A DNA stretch of 64,000 nucleotides from Spirosoma sordidisoli (GCF_004138325.1 NZ_SBLB01000006.1:1-64000), one strand, 5' to 3'; counted from the first letter of the stretch, positions 1 through 9,053 are shown. Translations and numbers: made by a program. Notes: a model not told the origin generated them from the letters alone.

Positions 1-318
1 AACCAGGCCTGCCCCTACTTTGCCCTGCCCAACGTGTTCACCCCCAACGGGGATGGCAAAAACGACACCTTCCGGCCGATGCGCTGCGAGCGGTTCGTGG
101 AGCGGGTAGAGCTGGTGGTCTACAACCGGTGGGGGGCGAAGGTCTTCGAGAGCAGCGGGCCGACGGTGAACTGGGACGGTCGGACCAGCGACGGTCAGGA
201 GCTGCCCAGCGGTCTGTACTACTACCAGGCGACGGTGTACTATGCGGTGCTGGAGCGCAACGCGGCCCCCTCGGTGATCAAGGGCTGGGTGCAGATCATC
301 CGGGGCGGAGGGGCCTGA
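1..318 (+). CDS. Gliding motility-associated C-terminal (CHU_C) domain protein, 3' end only
   Basis: The reading frame is open from the first base of the window and ends at TGA 316-318, so only the last 105 residues of a larger protein are visible. The fragment starts shortly before the motif LPNVFTPNGDGKND and runs to the end of the domain (VYNRWGAKVFES, WDGRTSDG, LPSGLYYYQ), which is the gliding motility-associated C-terminal domain. In Bacteroidota this domain is the type B sorting signal that sends large surface proteins through the type IX secretion system. The protein sequence is identical to the end of the next gene. A strong hairpin follows the stop. The N-terminal part and real start lie outside the window. 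Confidence 0.9.
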   Translation, partial: NQACPYFALPNVFTPNGDGKNDTFRPMRCERFVERVELVVYNRWGAKVFESSGPTVNWDGRTSDGQELPSGLYYYQATVYYAVLERNAAPSVIKGWVQIIRGGGA

Positions 319-344
319 TCCCAACCCACCCTAAATAGAAAAGC
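1..344 (+). repeat. Direct repeat copy 1 (3' end of CHU_C gene)
   Basis: Bases 1-344 match bases 3053-3396 with one visible difference (T at 319, C at 3371). The repeat covers the last 105 codons plus about 26 bases after the stop, and similarity ends where the two different terminator hairpins begin. The left edge is cut by the window, so the true repeat may be longer. Confidence 0.95.
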
Positions 345-388
345 CGGGAAGGCAGGAGGCTATAGCAGCCCTTGCCTTCCCGGCTTTT
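339..388 (+). terminator. Hairpin terminator after first CHU_C gene
   Basis: A 16-bp perfect stem is formed by 339-354 and 373-388. The right arm ends in TTTT followed by CTTG, which fits a Rho-independent terminator for the gene that stops at 318. Confidence 0.85.
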
Positions 389-463
389 CTTGTACGCCTT
401 TTTTCCGAAGCCTGCTTATACTTTCAGCATAAGAATTCGTTGTAAGTGAAATGGATTAACTCT

Positions 464-3370
464 ATGCGCTTACTATACATTTGGCTGCTGGCGTTGCTGA
501 GTGGCTTCGCTCTTCTGCCTACGACCAGCCAGGCTACGCACGTGCGGGCCGGTGAGATTACCACCCGACGGATATCTCAAACATCGCTGACGTACGAAAT
601 CACCTTCACGGCCTACTACGACGAAATACGGGGGCGCGATGCGGCCCGGGAGGGCGACGAGTATACCATCTGCTTCGGCGATGGCACCTCGCAACTGGTT
701 CGTCGCCAACCGCCTGTCTTCATCAATGGCCGCACCTCATCGATCAACGTATACCGGGTCGTTCACACCTATCCGGCGGCTAACCCCTACACCATCTCCG
801 TAACGGTACCCAACCGAAACAACGAGACCAAAAACCTGCCTGCTCCCTCTGAGGCCATCTTCTTCTATGTGTCGAGCACCATTCTGATCAGCAACAACCT
901 GGGCCAGAACTCGACGCCGATCATGCTCAACCCGCCCCTCGATTCGGCCCGGGTAGGTCAGCGCTTCTGCCACAACCCGGCCGCCTTCGACGTCGACGGC
1001 GACAGCCTGGCCTATCGGCTGAGCGTGCCTAAAGAAGGACTCGAGATCGTATGCCCCCGTTTCAGAGATATTCCGGGATATCAGAGTCCGACCCGCTTCA
1101 GCCGCACCTCCGAGACGGGTGGCACCCCCACCTTCCAGATCGACTCCCGCACGGGCGAGCTCTGCTGGGATGCCCCCGGTGAAGAAGGCCAGTTCAACTT
1201 CGCCTTCATCGTTGAAGAGTGGCGCAACGGCGTACTCATCGGCGAGATCACCCGCGACATGCAGATCATCGTGGTCGACAACCCCAACCGCCGACCCCGC
1301 ATCAACCCCCTGCCCGACCTCTGCGTGGAGGCTGGTACACTGATCAACCAGCCCATAACGGCCACCGATCCCGATGGACAGCGGGTCATCATCACCGCCT
1401 TTGGGGGTGTCTTCAACGTAGGCCAGGACGGTCAGCCTCTACCAGCCGGTGAACTGATCGCCCCCCAGTATGCCCAGCTGGCGAACGGCAACACGCCCAT
1501 CAACCAGCCCGGCACCGCTACCTTCCGCTGGCAAACCAACTGCAACCAGATTCGGGAAGCCCCCTACGACGTCACCTTCAAGGTCAACGACGTGCCCCCA
1601 CGCGGGACAACCTCGCTGGTGTCGTTTCAAACCCTGCGCATCCAGGTCGTAGGCCCATCGGTCAAGAACCTCACCGCCCGACCTACCGCCACCGCTACCG
1701 GACGAGCCATCCAGCTCAGCTGGGACCCCTATACCTGCGGCCGGGCCGGAACAACCATTGCCATTTACCGAAAAGAAGGCTGTACCGATATTCCGCTGGA
1801 TCCGTGCCAGACCGGGCTGGCAGCCAGTACCGGTTACCAGGAAATTGCGCGGGTGCCGCTAACGGCTACGTCGTACGTCGACACCAGTGCTCTGCGCCGG
1901 GGTGTCAGCTATTCGTACCGGCTGGTGGCTCAGTATCCGGACGGCAGCAGCACGATCACGGACGGGGTCATCGACCAGGCCAGCCTCAATGGGGGTCAGA
2001 GTATAGCCTCCAACCAGGCCTGCCTCGAGCTGCCCCTGCTGGCCCCCGTCATGACCCAGGTCACCGTCGACTCCACCCGCGACACCAACGGACAGATCAC
2101 CGTCCGATGGAGCCGACCCATCGGACTCAACCCCGGCGACCTGCCAGGACCCTACCAGTACCGGCTCCAGCGGGCCACCGGACTCGACGCCCAGGACTTC
2201 GCCACCATCGCCACCATCAACACCAGCCTGCTGCCAAACCCCGACACCGTCTTCGTCGACCGGGGTACCCCCAGCGCCCCCCTCAACACCCAGGCCAACC
2301 CCTATAGATACCGCGTCGAGTTCTTCTACACCAGCACCGCCGGACAGCTCACCCGGCTCGACGTCACTGAAGCGGCCTCCAGCGTGCGGCTCACCACCCG
2401 ACCCGCCAACCGGCAGGTCAGCCTCAGCTGGCAGGCCAACACCCCCTGGGCCAACACCAACCAGACCCACCTGATCTTCCGCAGCCGATCCGGACCCAAC
2501 GGACCCTTCAACCAGATCGCCGAAGTCAGCGTCCAGGGACCCGACTCCTTCACCTACGTCGATGACGGCACCGACCGGCTCGCGGCCGATGGCAACACCA
2601 GCCGCACCCTCTCGGCCGACTCCAGCTACTGCTACCGGGTGATGACCCGGGGCCGCTACGCCGACGCCCGCCTGGCGGGACTGGGCCTGCTGATCAACTA
2701 CAGCCAGGTCAGCTGCGCCACCCCCGCCGACACCACCCGGCCCTGCCCCCCCAGCCTGCGGCTCGACAGCCTGGACTGCGCTAGTTTGAGCCCCGAGAGT
2801 GGCTGCAACCAGACCAGCTTCACCAACCAGCTGGCCTGGACACCCACCCAGGGACCCACCTGCGACCCCAACATCGCCACCTACCGCATCTACTACGCCC
2901 GCTACCAGCCCGACACGCTGGGCCTGCTGACCAGCGTGGCGGCCCCCACCACCAGCTTCAGCCACAGCAGCCTGACGACGGTGGCGGGCTGCTACTACGT
3001 GACGGCCGTCAGCCAGCGGGGCCTCGAGAGCCGCCCCTCCAACCTGGTCTGCAACCAGGCCTGCCCCTACTTTGCCCTGCCCAACGTGTTCACCCCCAAC
3101 GGGGATGGCAAAAACGACACCTTCCGGCCGATGCGCTGCGAGCGGTTCGTGGAGCGGGTAGAGCTGGTGGTCTACAACCGGTGGGGGGCGAAGGTCTTCG
3201 AGAGCAGCGGGCCGACGGTGAACTGGGACGGTCGGACCAGCGACGGTCAGGAGCTGCCCAGCGGTCTGTACTACTACCAGGCGACGGTGTACTATGCGGT
3301 GCTGGAGCGCAACGCGGCCCCCTCGGTGATCAAGGGCTGGGTGCAGATCATCCGGGGCGGAGGGGCCTGA
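464..3370 (+). CDS. Large secreted surface protein with FN3-like regions and C-terminal gliding/T9SS sorting domain
   Basis: The product has 968 residues from ATG 464; the frame could also start at GTG 446, but ATG 464 gives a clean signal peptide (MRLLYIWLLALLSGF...TSQA). The mature protein starts ATHVRAGEI, an N-terminus often seen in large gliding-associated proteins of Cytophagales. The middle contains cadherin/Ig-like and fibronectin III-like stretches with paired cysteines and Pro/Thr-rich segments. The last ~95 residues are the CHU_C domain (FTPNGDGKND), so export through type IX secretion and attachment at the cell surface is expected. Its 3' end is a near-perfect copy of bases 1-344. 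The 3' half appears more uniformly C-ending in codon position three than the 5' half. The exact role, adhesion or gliding, is not shown by the sequence. Confidence 0.9.
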   Translation: MRLLYIWLLALLSGFALLPTTSQATHVRAGEITTRRISQTSLTYEITFTAYYDEIRGRDAAREGDEYTICFGDGTSQLVRRQPPVFINGRTSSINVYRVVHTYPAANPYTISVTVPNRNNETKNLPAPSEAIFFYVSSTILISNNLGQNSTPIMLNPPLDSARVGQRFCHNPAAFDVDGDSLAYRLSVPKEGLEIVCPRFRDIPGYQSPTRFSRTSETGGTPTFQIDSRTGELCWDAPGEEGQFNFAFIVEEWRNGVLIGEITRDMQIIVVDNPNRRPRINPLPDLCVEAGTLINQPITATDPDGQRVIITAFGGVFNVGQDGQPLPAGELIAPQYAQLANGNTPINQPGTATFRWQTNCNQIREAPYDVTFKVNDVPPRGTTSLVSFQTLRIQVVGPSVKNLTARPTATATGRAIQLSWDPYTCGRAGTTIAIYRKEGCTDIPLDPCQTGLAASTGYQEIARVPLTATSYVDTSALRRGVSYSYRLVAQYPDGSSTITDGVIDQASLNGGQSIASNQACLELPLLAPVMTQVTVDSTRDTNGQITVRWSRPIGLNPGDLPGPYQYRLQRATGLDAQDFATIATINTSLLPNPDTVFVDRGTPSAPLNTQANPYRYRVEFFYTSTAGQLTRLDVTEAASSVRLTTRPANRQVSLSWQANTPWANTNQTHLIFRSRSGPNGPFNQIAEVSVQGPDSFTYVDDGTDRLAADGNTSRTLSADSSYCYRVMTRGRYADARLAGLGLLINYSQVSCATPADTTRPCPPSLRLDSLDCASLSPESGCNQTSFTNQLAWTPTQGPTCDPNIATYRIYYARYQPDTLGLLTSVAAPTTSFSHSSLTTVAGCYYVTAVSQRGLESRPSNLVCNQACPYFALPNVFTPNGDGKNDTFRPMRCERFVERVELVVYNRWGAKVFESSGPTVNWDGRTSDGQELPSGLYYYQATVYYAVLERNAAPSVIKGWVQIIRGGGA

Positions 3371-3396
3371 CCCCAACCCACCCTAAATAGAAAAGC
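3053..3396 (+). repeat. Direct repeat copy 2 (3' end of CHU_C gene)
   Basis: This is the second copy of the repeat at 1-344 (offset 3052 bp). It encodes the identical C-terminal domain and continues about 26 bases past the stop codon, up to the start of the hairpin at 3394. Confidence 0.95.
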
Positions 3397-3441
3397 GAAG
3401 GGGGCTGATGCGTTTGTTATAACGCATCAGCCCCCTTCGCT
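3394..3441. terminator. Hairpin between convergent CHU_C gene and yebC
   Basis: A 21-bp perfect stem is formed by 3394-3414 and 3421-3441 with a 6-nt loop. On the minus strand the stem is followed by a T-rich run (TTTTCTATTT), so it should terminate yebC; on the plus strand no T-run follows, though the stem lies directly after the CHU_C gene. Confidence 0.85.
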
Positions 3442-3453
3442 GTATTCGACGGA

Positions 3454-4167
3454 TTACTTCATGTTATGGTATACGGTCTGAACGTCGTCATCTTCTTCGA
3501 TGCGCTCGATCAGCTTCTCCACGTCGGCGGCTTCGTCGTCGGAGAGTTCCTTGTAGTCGTTGGCGATGCGTTCAAACTCCGCGCCTTTGATCTCGAACCC
3601 TTTTTCTTCCAGGTATTTCTGGATAGCGCCGAAGGCCGTGAATTCGCCGTAGATGACGATCTGGTTGGTATCTTCGTCGAGTTCGAGCTCGTCGCCACCG
3701 TAATCGATAATGTCGAGTTCGAGTTCTTCCATATCGACCCCGTCGGCCGGGATGCGGAATACCGATTTACGATCGAACATAAAATCGAGCATTCCCTGCG
3801 TGCCGAGGCTACCACCCAGCTTATTGAGGTAGCTGCGGATATTGGCTACCGTCCGGTTGTGGTTGTCGGTGGCGGTTTCAATGACCAGCGCTACGCCGTG
3901 GGGGGCATAGGCTTCGTATACGATTTCTTTATAATCTTCCTGATCCTTCGATGTCGCCTTCTTGATGGCCCGCTCCACATTCTCCTTGGGCATGTTGGCG
4001 GCCTTGGCGTTCTGGATGATAGCCCGCAGGCGCCCGTTGGTGTCCGGGTCGGGGCCCCCGCTTTTTACGGCGATCACAATGTCTTTACCAATTCGGGTGA
4101 AGGTCTTGGCCATCTGCCCCCACCGCTTCATTTTCCGGGCTTTCCGGTATTCAAACGCGCGTCCCAT
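3454..4167 (-). CDS. yebC: YebC/PmpR family DNA-binding or translation regulator
   Basis: The 237-residue product has the full length of the YebC/TACO1 family. The N-terminus (MGRAFEYRKARKMKRWGQMAKTF) and the stretch NAKAANMPKENVERAIKKA are diagnostic. Members were long described as transcriptional regulators and some have a role in translation of difficult peptide sequences; which applies here cannot be told. The C-terminus is acidic, as is usual in Bacteroidota members. The gene is monocistronic, convergent with the CHU_C gene and followed by a strong terminator; lysA lies upstream on the same strand after a short gap. Confidence 0.93.
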   Translation of the reverse strand: MGRAFEYRKARKMKRWGQMAKTFTRIGKDIVIAVKSGGPDPDTNGRLRAIIQNAKAANMPKENVERAIKKATSKDQEDYKEIVYEAYAPHGVALVIETATDNHNRTVANIRSYLNKLGGSLGTQGMLDFMFDRKSVFRIPADGVDMEELELDIIDYGGDELELDEDTNQIVIYGEFTAFGAIQKYLEEKGFEIKGAEFERIANDYKELSDDEAADVEKLIERIEEDDDVQTVYHNMK

Positions 4168-4221
4168 TTTGTTGAAAAAATGATGAGTGATTAGTGATGA
4201 GTTACTGCTGGTATGCCGGAC

Positions 4222-5490
4222 TTATACAACCTGATCGTCGCTTACGGCTACCAGCTCGTCGCTGAATATATCGACCTGCCCCCGAACCAGATCCTCGAAG
4301 GTTTCGCGCTGACGAACCAGATGCGGCTTGCCGTCGTACACCAGGACTTCGGCGGGCCGTTCGCGCAGGTTATAATTCGAGGCCATGCTGAATCCGTAAG
4401 CCCCTGCATTCTCGAGCGACAGTACATCGCCGGGCCGCACTTCGGGCAGCTGCCGATCCAGCGCGAAGGTGTCGGTTTCACAGATGTAGCCCACCACGTC
4501 GTACAGCTGTTCGGCACCGGCTGGGTTCGAGACGTTCAGGATGTGATGGTAGGCTTCGTACATCATGGGCCGAATCAGGTGGTTCAGGCCAGAGTTTACC
4601 TGTACAAAGGTGCGGGTGGGGTTTTCTTTCACGACGTTGACCCCAACCAGCAGGTGGCCGCTTTCGCTCACCAGCAGTTTGCCGGGCTCGAAACACAGCT
4701 CCACCTCGCGGCCATACCGGTCGCAGAATGATCGGAAAGCGGCCGATACCCTGGCGCCCAGATCGTTCAGGTTGGTGTAGTAATCGCCTTCGCGGTAGGC
4801 CACTTTGAAGCCGCTGCCGAAGTCGATAAACCGCAGATTCGGATAGTCGCCCGCCATATCGAACAGCACATCGGCAATTTTCAGGAACGTATTGCTGTCC
4901 TTGAAGTCCGAACCGGTATGGATGTGCAGCCCCACTACCGGAATCTGATACTGCTCTACCAAGGCCAAAATCTGGTCGCGGTACTGGTTGGGGATCCCGA
5001 ATTTCGAGTTTTCGTGGCCGGTCTGGATCTTGAACGTTCCGCCTTCGGCAATGCTGGGATTGATCCGCAGCGCCACCGGATACCGGCTGCCGTAGGTCTG
5101 CCCGATCTGTTCGAGTAGCGGCAGACTGTCGGCGTTCAATTGCAGGCCCATTTCCAGTGCCTCCTGAATTTCGGGCCAGGCGTTACCGCTGGGGGTGTAC
5201 ATGATCTGACCGGGCTCAAAGCCTGCCAGCAAGGCCAGCCGCGCTTCGTTAACCGACACCACCTCTATGTCGATACCCTGCATCTTCATCAGCTTGAGGA
5301 TGCTCAGATTGGTCAGGGCTTTGGCCGCGTACTTAATCTTCAGGTTGACCCCCTGAAACGCCGACCGGAGCGAGCCGATTTTTTCGATAATTTTGTTGGC
5401 GTCGTAGACGTATAGCGGCAGGCCGAACTCGTCGGCGATGTCCAGTACATCAACACCCTGAATTTGATAGCGGTAGTCTGACAGTTGCAT
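4222..5490 (-). CDS. lysA: Diaminopimelate decarboxylase
   Basis: The 422-residue product is a fold-type III PLP enzyme that converts meso-diaminopimelate to lysine. KYAAKAL near residue 57 carries the PLP lysine; HIHTGSDF, the CFEPGK segment, the C-terminal CETDTFALDR motif and ENAGAYGFSMASNYN are all present. The frame is open up to 5538, but ATG 5490 (MQLSDYRYQ) fits the family, and a good Bacteroidota promoter at 5508-5540 lies between the two possible starts, which rules out the upstream one. The gene is divergent from the PhoD-type gene, with their upstream regions overlapping. Confidence 0.95.
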   Translation of the reverse strand: MQLSDYRYQIQGVDVLDIADEFGLPLYVYDANKIIEKIGSLRSAFQGVNLKIKYAAKALTNLSILKLMKMQGIDIEVVSVNEARLALLAGFEPGQIMYTPSGNAWPEIQEALEMGLQLNADSLPLLEQIGQTYGSRYPVALRINPSIAEGGTFKIQTGHENSKFGIPNQYRDQILALVEQYQIPVVGLHIHTGSDFKDSNTFLKIADVLFDMAGDYPNLRFIDFGSGFKVAYREGDYYTNLNDLGARVSAAFRSFCDRYGREVELCFEPGKLLVSESGHLLVGVNVVKENPTRTFVQVNSGLNHLIRPMMYEAYHHILNVSNPAGAEQLYDVVGYICETDTFALDRQLPEVRPGDVLSLENAGAYGFSMASNYNLRERPAEVLVYDGKPHLVRQRETFEDLVRGQVDIFSDELVAVSDDQVV

Positions 5491-5507
5491 AATCGGAAAA
5501 CGAACCG

Positions 5508-5540
5508 CAAAATTACTTGATCTTTCCCCCATGTACAAAA
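5508..5540 (-). promoter_or_regulatory. Predicted promoter of lysA (TTTTG - N20 - TAATTTTG)
   Basis: On the minus strand TTTTG (5536-5540) is separated by 20 bases from TAATTTTG (5508-5515). This matches the Bacteroidota sigma factor consensus (-33 TTTG, -7 TAnnTTTG). Transcription should start near 5503, giving a leader of about 12 nt to ATG 5490. The -33 element lies inside the first codons of the divergent PhoD-type gene. Confidence 0.6.
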
Positions 5541-6919
5541 TTCACTGTAGGCTCCTGCTCGTCATTCTGCTCCAGAGTGCCCTGCTGGCAACCGCCCAGG
5601 TCCCCGTTACCTCCCGAACGAGCAAGACCGGCACCCCCCGGCGGGCCGCCCCGGCTACCCTCCTGCAGTCGGGGCCCATGGTTGGCTACTCCGACAGCCG
5701 GGAAGTAGCCCTCTGGGTACAAACCAATAAACCGGCCCGGGTGCAGATCCGCTACCATGAAGCGGGCAAGCCCAGTCCGGCTTACCTGACCAGCGAGGTA
5801 CAAACCCACGAGAAAACGGCTTTTACAGCCCACCTGCTCGCCAACCAGGTGGAACCCGGAAAAAAGTACGCGTACGAACTACTGATCGGGGGCCAGAAGG
5901 TGAGCCTGCCCTACCCGACAACGTTCCAAACCCAAAACCTATGGCAGTGGCGGACGGACCCACCGGCCTTCCGGTTCGGCGTCGGAAGCTGCACCTACGT
6001 CAACGAGACAGCCGTTGACCGGCCCGGTACGCCCTACGGCAATGGCTACGAAATCTTTACGGCCCTCAACGCCCAGAAACCCGACTTCATGCTCTGGACC
6101 GGCGACAATACCTACACCCGCGAGGTAGACTGGAACAGCCGGACGGGTGTACTGCGTCGCTATACGCACACGCGCTCGCTCCCCGAAATGCAGCCGCTGC
6201 TGGCCAGCACCCATAACTACGCCATCTGGGACGACCACGACTACGGACCCGACGACTCGGACCGGGCCTACTGGCTCAAACCCGTTACCCTCGAAGCGTT
6301 TAAGCTGTTCTGGAGCAATCCAAATTATATCTTCGACGAAGGCTGTACCGGCACCTTCACCTGGAACGACTGCCAGTTTTTCCTGCTCGACGATCGCACC
6401 TTCCGGGCGCCCGACGCCATGCCCGACGGACCCGAAAAGACGTATTTTGGCGAGAAACAAATGCGCTGGCTCATCGATGCCCTGCGCTTCAGCAAGGCAA
6501 CGTTCAAGTTCATCATCACGGGCGGGCAGATCGTAAACCCCTCGGCTATTTTCGAAAACTATGCCGTTTACGGCACCGAACGCGAGCGACTCTTCAACGC
6601 CCTTACCGAAGCCCGCATTCCGGGTGTGCTGTTCATTACCGGCGACCGGCATCATACCATTCTTCAGAAACTCGACCGGCCCGGCACCTATCCGCTCTAC
6701 GACCTGACCGTTTCGCCCCTGACATCGGGCCCGGCCAAACCCCGCCCCGAAGAACTCAAACAGTCGACCGTTATTGACGGAACCCTCGTCACCGACCGTA
6801 ACTTCGGCCTGCTGAGCGTTAGCGGCCCGCTCAACGACCGCGTACTCAACATCAAAGTCTATGATCAGAAAGGCATCCAGCGCTGGACCAGAGACCTGCG
6901 TGCCGCTGAGTTAAAATAA
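5531..6919 (+). CDS. Exported PhoD-like alkaline phosphatase
   Basis: The 462-residue protein starts with a signal peptide (MYKIHCRLLLVILLQSALLATAQ). An N-terminal Ig-like domain (about residues 45-130) precedes a metallophosphatase domain with WTGDNTY, WDDHDYGPDDSD and GDRHHT, the metal-binding motifs of the PhoD family. Members are periplasmic or extracellular phosphodiesterases/phosphomonoesterases acting on organic phosphate. No Tat twin-arginine motif is visible, unlike classical PhoD, so Sec export is likely. nagB follows after 21 nt, suggesting co-transcription, although no functional link between the two is obvious. Confidence 0.88.
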   Translation: MYKIHCRLLLVILLQSALLATAQVPVTSRTSKTGTPRRAAPATLLQSGPMVGYSDSREVALWVQTNKPARVQIRYHEAGKPSPAYLTSEVQTHEKTAFTAHLLANQVEPGKKYAYELLIGGQKVSLPYPTTFQTQNLWQWRTDPPAFRFGVGSCTYVNETAVDRPGTPYGNGYEIFTALNAQKPDFMLWTGDNTYTREVDWNSRTGVLRRYTHTRSLPEMQPLLASTHNYAIWDDHDYGPDDSDRAYWLKPVTLEAFKLFWSNPNYIFDEGCTGTFTWNDCQFFLLDDRTFRAPDAMPDGPEKTYFGEKQMRWLIDALRFSKATFKFIITGGQIVNPSAIFENYAVYGTERERLFNALTEARIPGVLFITGDRHHTILQKLDRPGTYPLYDLTVSPLTSGPAKPRPEELKQSTVIDGTLVTDRNFGLLSVSGPLNDRVLNIKVYDQKGIQRWTRDLRAAELK

Positions 6920-6940
6920 ACCAGTAACCCAACCCCTCGA

Positions 6941-7672
6941 ATGACCCTACAAACCTTCCCGACCCACGACCTGCTCTCTCAGCATACGGCCGAACACATG
7001 GTGGCGCTGATCAATCAAAAACCCGACGCGCTGATCTGCGTAGCCTCCGGCGATACACCCATCGAAACCTACCACCGGTTTGTAGAACTGGTCAGAGCCG
7101 GCAAAACCGACGTTAGCCGCTGTATGTTCATTGGCCTCGACGAATGGGTTGGCTTTGCTCCCGACGATGTAGGCAGCTGCTCCTACTACATCTTCCGGGA
7201 CCTGTTCGAACCCCTCGCCCTGCGGCCCGACCAGATTCGGGTATTCGATGCCCAGTCAGACGATCTGGCAGCGGAGTGCCGCCTGACAGACGAGCTGATC
7301 GATCGGCGGGGCGGGCTGGATCTCCTGCTGGTGGGCATGGGCATGAATGGCCATATCGCTCTGAACGAACCCGGCACGCCCTTCACGAACGGTTGCCACG
7401 TGAGCCAGCTTGCCGAGAGTACCATTACGGTGGGCCAGAAATACTTCGAGAAAGAAACCGTACTGACGCAGGGCATTACCCTGGGACTTCGGCACCTGAC
7501 CGGAGCGCAGGAGGTCATCCTGCTGGTTAGTGGCGAAAAGAAAGCCCCCGTACTGCGCGATGCTCTCACCGGCCCCGTTACCGAGCAGCTGCCCGCCAGC
7601 CTAATTCAGACCCACACGAACGCCCACGTATGGGTCGACGAAGCCGCCGGGCAGCTGGTGCAGGGCCTGTAG
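6941..7672 (+). CDS. nagB: Glucosamine-6-phosphate deaminase
   Basis: The 243-residue product matches the short form of NagB (as in Bacillus). CVASGDTPIETY near the N-terminus binds sugar phosphate, GLDEWVG carries the catalytic aspartate, and GMGMNGHIALNEPGTP is the NagB signature with Asn at the position that is Asp in E. coli. It converts glucosamine-6-phosphate to fructose-6-phosphate and ammonia, feeding amino sugars into glycolysis. The motif NEPGTP separates it from 6-phosphogluconolactonases. It lies 21 nt after the PhoD-type gene and 73 nt before a purine permease. Confidence 0.92.
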   Translation: MTLQTFPTHDLLSQHTAEHMVALINQKPDALICVASGDTPIETYHRFVELVRAGKTDVSRCMFIGLDEWVGFAPDDVGSCSYYIFRDLFEPLALRPDQIRVFDAQSDDLAAECRLTDELIDRRGGLDLLLVGMGMNGHIALNEPGTPFTNGCHVSQLAESTITVGQKYFEKETVLTQGITLGLRHLTGAQEVILLVSGEKKAPVLRDALTGPVTEQLPASLIQTHTNAHVWVDEAAGQLVQGL

Positions 7673-7745
7673 GTACCCCGTTGACCGCCACCCAAACCCG
7701 GACTGGTTCCAGGAGCCGTTCCGGGTTCACCGTAAACTACATACC

Positions 7746-9053
7746 GTGTCTCACACACCTTCTTACCGTACCGAAATACTGGCTGGGGTCTCTACCTTTC
7801 TGGCTACGATGTACATCATTATCGTGAACCCGTCTATCCTGAGCCAGGCGGGGTTACCGTTCAGCGGGGTGCTGACGGCAACGGTACTGCTGTCGTTCTT
7901 CTGTAGTCTGATGATGGGGCTCTACGCCCGCAACCCGATTGTGGTAGCGCCGGGTATGGGGCTGAACGCGTTCTTCACATTTACAGCGGTGAAAGGCATG
8001 GGCATCCGGCCCGAGGTAGCGCTGGGTGCGGTATTCTGGGCGGGTATCCTGTTCCTGCTGCTTTCGCTGCTCAACGTCCGGTCGGCCATTGTCCGCATTA
8101 TTCCGTTACCGATCCGCTATGCCGTATCGGCCGGCATCGGGCTGTTCATTACGCTGATCGGCTTCGAAAACGCCCGCTTCATCATTGCCAATCCGGCCAC
8201 CCTGGTGGGCATCGCCCGCCTGTCGGACCCCGTCGTGCTCACGTTTGTATTCGGCTTGCTGCTGACCGCCGTTCTGGTGGTGCGCGACGTGCCGGGAGCC
8301 ATCATCATCGGCATTGTGCTGACGACCCTGGCGGCCTGGCCCATCGGCCGGTACTGGGGCGATGCATCGGCCATCAACTTCGGCCAGCGAACACTCGTTA
8401 ATTTTCAGGGCCTGATAGCCGCTCCCGATTTCTCGCTGCTCGGTAAGCTCGATCTGGCCGGGTCGTTTAGCTGGGCGCTGTGGCCCGTTATCTTTGCCTT
8501 TGCGTTCACCGATCTGTTCGATAGCCTCAGCACCTTTGTGGGTGTGGCCGAAGCGGGCGGCATACAGGACGAAAACGGACAACCCCGAAACCTGAACCGG
8601 TCGCTGCTCACCGATGCGGTCTCTACCACCCTGGCGGGCCTGCTCGGCACCAGCCCCGGTACAGCCTACATCGAGTCGGCAGTGGGTATTGCGCAGGGCG
8701 GCCGCACGGGGCTGACGGCCATTGTGGCGGGCTGCTGTTTTCTGCCCTTCCTGTTCCTGTCGCCCCTGCTGTCGGTCATTCCGGCCATTGCTACGGCCCC
8801 CGCGCTGGTGCTGGTGGGCGCGTTCATGATGAAGCCCATCACCCGGATCAACTGGGGTCAGCTCGACGATGCGCTACCGGCTTTTCTGGCTCTCGTGCTG
8901 ATTCCGTTCAGTTACTCCATTACGCAGGGGCTGATCTGGGGGTTTTTATCCTGGACCGTCATCAAAGTAGCCGTGGGCAAACGACGCGACGTACCACTGG
9001 GGCTGTGGATCGTGGACGTCTTCTGCGTGCTGGCGCTGTTTTCGGGCCATTAG
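7746..9053 (+). CDS. NCS2 family permease, guanine/hypoxanthine (AzgA-like)
   Basis: The 435-residue protein is a polytopic membrane protein with about 12-14 hydrophobic segments. The start region (YRTEILAGVSTFLATMYIIIVNPSIL), APGMGLNAFFTF, FTDLFDSLSTFVGVAEAGG and LGTSPGTAYIESAVGIAQGGRTGLT are typical of the AzgA/PbuG-type branch of nucleobase permeases, which import hypoxanthine, guanine or adenine by proton symport. The best start is GTG 7746; no ATG lies near the family N-terminus. It is on the same strand as nagB but convergent with the large protease gene, which ends 5 nt after its stop. Confidence 0.88.
   Translation: MSHTPSYRTEILAGVSTFLATMYIIIVNPSILSQAGLPFSGVLTATVLLSFFCSLMMGLYARNPIVVAPGMGLNAFFTFTAVKGMGIRPEVALGAVFWAGILFLLLSLLNVRSAIVRIIPLPIRYAVSAGIGLFITLIGFENARFIIANPATLVGIARLSDPVVLTFVFGLLLTAVLVVRDVPGAIIIGIVLTTLAAWPIGRYWGDASAINFGQRTLVNFQGLIAAPDFSLLGKLDLAGSFSWALWPVIFAFAFTDLFDSLSTFVGVAEAGGIQDENGQPRNLNRSLLTDAVSTTLAGLLGTSPGTAYIESAVGIAQGGRTGLTAIVAGCCFLPFLFLSPLLSVIPAIATAPALVLVGAFMMKPITRINWGQLDDALPAFLALVLIPFSYSITQGLIWGFLSWTVIKVAVGKRRDVPLGLWIVDVFCVLALFSGH

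Noticed and set aside
1859..3376. 505-codon open frame on the minus strand across the CHU_C gene
   Set aside because: It is the shadow of a C-ending codon bias on the coding strand; the translation is Gly/Val-rich with no domain, while the plus-strand gene has a signal peptide and a known C-terminal domain.
5491..5538. Upstream start for lysA at 5538
   Set aside because: It lies upstream of the predicted -7 element and would overlap the divergent gene's coding start; MQLSDYRYQ fits the family.
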